Source: Elusimicrobiota bacterium (lineage in GTDB: Bacteria; Elusimicrobiota; Elusimicrobia; UBA1565; UBA9628). From it: a DNA stretch of 50,782 nt. A program made the position numbers and the translations under genes. Every line of letters begins with the position of its first letter. The stretch's first letter is position 1. The notes under the pieces were generated by a model. That model was given only the letters and a program-made list of their open reading frames with translations, had not been told where the DNA came from and ran no database searches. The stretch covers positions 1-50,782 of the forward strand of contig JACPFR010000036.1 of NCBI GenBank assembly GCA_016182905.1. The letters are read 5' to 3'. Shown here in pieces: positions 49,306 to 50,782 of this stretch.

Positions 49306-50378
49306 AGCTCACGCCTCTGACGGTCGCCGCCGCGCTCGCGGCCGCGGCGGCGGCGAGCCTGCTCGTCGTCGCGAGCGGCCTCGTGCCGGTCGGAGCGAGC
49401 GCGGGGCATTGGCGGATCACGGAGGCGTTCCTGCAGTTCGCCATGCGCCGCTCGATCGCGACGCACAGCCTGGGCGTGGAGGCGGCGCGGCTCGACGTCC
49501 CCGGCCTCTTGCTCAAGGGCGCGGGTCATTACGAGACCGGCTGCCGCTCCTGCCATGGAGCGCCGGGACTCCCGCGATCTCCGATCGCGCGCGCGATGTC
49601 TCCGCCTCCGCCGAATCTCGCCGAACGGGCGGCACGGCGTACGCCCGAGCAGCTGTTCTACGTGGTCAAGCACGGCGTGAAGTTCACCGGGATGCCCGCG
49701 TGGCCCGCGCCGGGGCGCGACGACGAGGTCTGGGCCGTCGTCGCGTTCCTGCGCGAGCTTCCGCGCCTCGACGGCCCGGGCTACCGCGCCCTCGTCCACG
49801 GCGACGGCGCTCCGTCGGGGCCGGCGCGGTCCTGCGCGCGGTGCCACGGCCAGGACGGGCTCGGCCGGGGAAGCCCCTTGTTCCCGCGGCTCGCGGGCCA
49901 GCGCGAGGATTACCTGCGCGGCGCGCTCGAAGCCTACGCGCGGGGCGCCCGCCGCAGCGGGACCATGGGGCCGATCGCCGCGGCGATGGGCGCCGAGGAG
50001 ATGCGCCTCCTCTCCGCGTACTATGCGGGCCTTCGTCCTTCCGCCGCGGCCGGGACGCGGCAGGAGGCGGCCGTCGCGCGGGGGCGCGCGATCGCGGAGC
50101 GCGGCATCCGGGAGCGCCGGGTGCCGTCCTGCCTCAAGTGCCACGGCCCGAAGAGCGAGCCGGTCAAGCCGGCCTACCCCGCGCTCGCCGGCCAGCCCGC
50201 CGCCTATCTCGAGCTGCAGCTGCGGCTCTTCCAGGACGGGATCCGGGGCGGCTCCGCGTACGCCCATCTCATGGCGTCGGTCGCCGCGCGCCTGACCCGC
50301 GCGGAGATGCGCGACGTCGCGCTCTACTTCGAGGCCATGCCGCTTTTGCGTCCTGAAACCGTGACGCGTCCGCCATAG
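49302..50378 (+). CDS. Triheme c-type cytochrome
   Basis: 358 residues with an N-terminal membrane anchor or signal (TVAAALAAAAAASLLVVASG) and three CxxCH haem sites: CRSCH (about 80), CARCH (about 178), CLKCH (about 277). Met-bearing loops (FTGMPAWP, GTMGPIAAAMGA, SAYAHLMASV) probably give the sixth ligands. The domain order looks like a cytochrome c4-like pair preceded by one more class I domain. It is probably an electron donor to the CoxB haem. ATG 49302 overlaps the ctaG stop. The cluster may end here: 50379-50431 holds only a strong Shine-Dalgarno for the next gene. Confidence 0.82.
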   Translation: MKLTPLTVAAALAAAAAASLLVVASGLVPVGASAGHWRITEAFLQFAMRRSIATHSLGVEAARLDVPGLLLKGAGHYETGCRSCHGAPGLPRSPIARAMSPPPPNLAERAARRTPEQLFYVVKHGVKFTGMPAWPAPGRDDEVWAVVAFLRELPRLDGPGYRALVHGDGAPSGPARSCARCHGQDGLGRGSPLFPRLAGQREDYLRGALEAYARGARRSGTMGPIAAAMGAEEMRLLSAYYAGLRPSAAAGTRQEAAVARGRAIAERGIRERRVPSCLKCHGPKSEPVKPAYPALAGQPAAYLELQLRLFQDGIRGGSAYAHLMASVAARLTRAEMRDVALYFEAMPLLRPETVTRPP

Positions 50379-50431
50379 GAGGGCCGTCCGCATCAAAGGT
50401 AGATTGCGTCCGGAAGCAAGGAGGTCGGATC

Positions 50432-50653
50432 ATGCCCGAGAAAGCCACGTTGGAACGCGCGCGGCGGCGCCGAACGCCCGCGTCGCAGGCCGGGGAGTTC
50501 GTGCGCGAGGAGATACGTCATATCCGGGAGCGGAAGCACGGCGCGCGCAGCGTCGAGCAGGCCATCGCGATCGGCCTGTCGAAGGCCCGGCGCGCGGGCG
50601 TGCGCGTCCCCGCCAAGAAGGGCCTCGGCCGCCGGCGCCGGAGCGCGCGATGA
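50432..50653 (+). CDS. Small basic protein, DUF6496-like
   Basis: 73 residues, very rich in Arg/Lys/Ala: MPEKATLERARRRRTPASQA, GEFVREEIRHIRERKHGARS, VEQAIAIGLSKARRAGV. The last two segments match a family of small proteins found near stress genes (DUF6496 type) with no known function. A perfect AAGGAGG precedes the ATG by ten bases. Possibly DNA- or RNA-binding from composition only. The stop overlaps the next start (ATGA). Confidence 0.7.
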   Translation: MPEKATLERARRRRTPASQAGEFVREEIRHIRERKHGARSVEQAIAIGLSKARRAGVRVPAKKGLGRRRRSAR

Positions 50654-50782
50654 GGACCATGCGCGCTCCCGGGAAGCCGTCGCGGCGCCGGTCGCGCGCC
50701 GTCCTCGGCGCCTTGAAGAAGGAGGGAAGCTCCGCCGCCTCCCCGCCGGCGCTGGCCGAGCACGCGCGCGCCGTCGCGCGGC
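50650..50782 (+). CDS. Small basic protein, cut by window edge
   Basis: An open frame from ATG 50650, overlapping the preceding stop, to the window end (44 codons visible). MRTMRAPGKPSRRRSRAVLG then ALKKEGSSAASPPALAEHA; composition and the LKKEG...AASxxALA pattern recall the same family as the upstream gene. The C-terminus is missing. Confidence 0.5.
   Translation, partial: MRTMRAPGKPSRRRSRAVLGALKKEGSSAASPPALAEHARAVAR

Noticed and set aside
1-50782. tRNA, rRNA, CRISPR array, integrase or transposase
   Set aside because: I found no cloverleaf-like GGTTCRANYCC region, no regularly spaced repeats and no transposase or integrase motif on either strand.

Overview
The window is one GC-rich (roughly 70%), densely packed bacterial chromosome segment with no rRNA, tRNA, CRISPR or transposase gene. 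I read 44 protein genes, two of them cut by the window edges. Two PorV/PorQ-like outer-membrane beta-barrel proteins, a secreted LamG/FnIII protein with a FlgD-like C-terminal module, and a TolC/RND pair show a diderm envelope. This mix recalls high-GC Elusimicrobiota or another FCB-adjacent lineage assembled from metagenomes. That assignment is an inference from gene style, not a demonstrated placement.

Layout. 1-3.7 kb: an edge-cut GT39-type membrane glycosyltransferase, divergent from a tightly overlapping run of hemD, an inositol-monophosphatase-like gene and a thiolase. 3.7-7.9 kb (minus strand): an ECF sigma / zinc-finger anti-sigma / bactofilin-like membrane protein operon, then a PorV-like protein behind a coiled-coil membrane protein. 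7.9-12.6 kb: phosphopantetheinyl transferase, acyl-CoA carboxylase beta subunit, orphan OmpR-type regulator, release factor 3. 12.7-14.7 kb (minus): a DUF192 protein and a membrane-anchored protein that looks like a TIM-barrel hydrolase. 14.8-27.8 kb: a peptide-uptake locus with a stand-alone AsnC-type ligand domain, DppD, DppF, an OPT transporter, a Fic protein on the opposite strand in an AT-rich island, three tandem peptide-binding proteins, DppB and DppC. 28-36 kb: fatty acyl-CoA ligase, CCA-adding enzyme/poly(A) polymerase-like protein, the giant secreted LamG protein and its PorV-like partner. 36-39.9 kb: aquaporin, leucyl aminopeptidase, GTP cyclohydrolase I, a double-CDGSH protein and a PuuD-like membrane protein. 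40-44.7 kb: a small Cys-rich secreted protein, a TolC-family protein and a CusA/CzcA metal pump, without a membrane fusion protein. 44.8-50.4 kb: a caa3-type cytochrome oxidase cluster (CoxB with cytochrome c, CoxA-CoxC fusion, small membrane protein, CtaG, triheme cytochrome c). The window ends in two small basic-protein genes.

How the genes work together. The peptide locus plus PepA suggests an organism that imports and hydrolyses peptides. The oxidase cluster indicates aerobic or microaerobic respiration. The acyl-CoA ligase, thiolase and acyl-CoA carboxylase subunit point to acyl-CoA metabolism.

The most unusual signals are not in the proteins. (1) Near-perfect palindromes sit directly behind stop codons. 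They share short tips (GGTGYCAGGC or GGACT) but have unrelated, self-complementary arms. (2) Many starts lie 6-9 nt downstream of a clear -10 hexamer, which predicts widespread leaderless transcription. (3) A three-segment inverted repeat, able to fold as terminator or antiterminator, overlaps the signal-peptide codons of a PorV-like gene that has no ATG/GTG/TTG where the protein should start. (4) The Fic island carries a consensus promoter with a repeated candidate operator between -35 and -10, facing a second candidate promoter with the same repeat.
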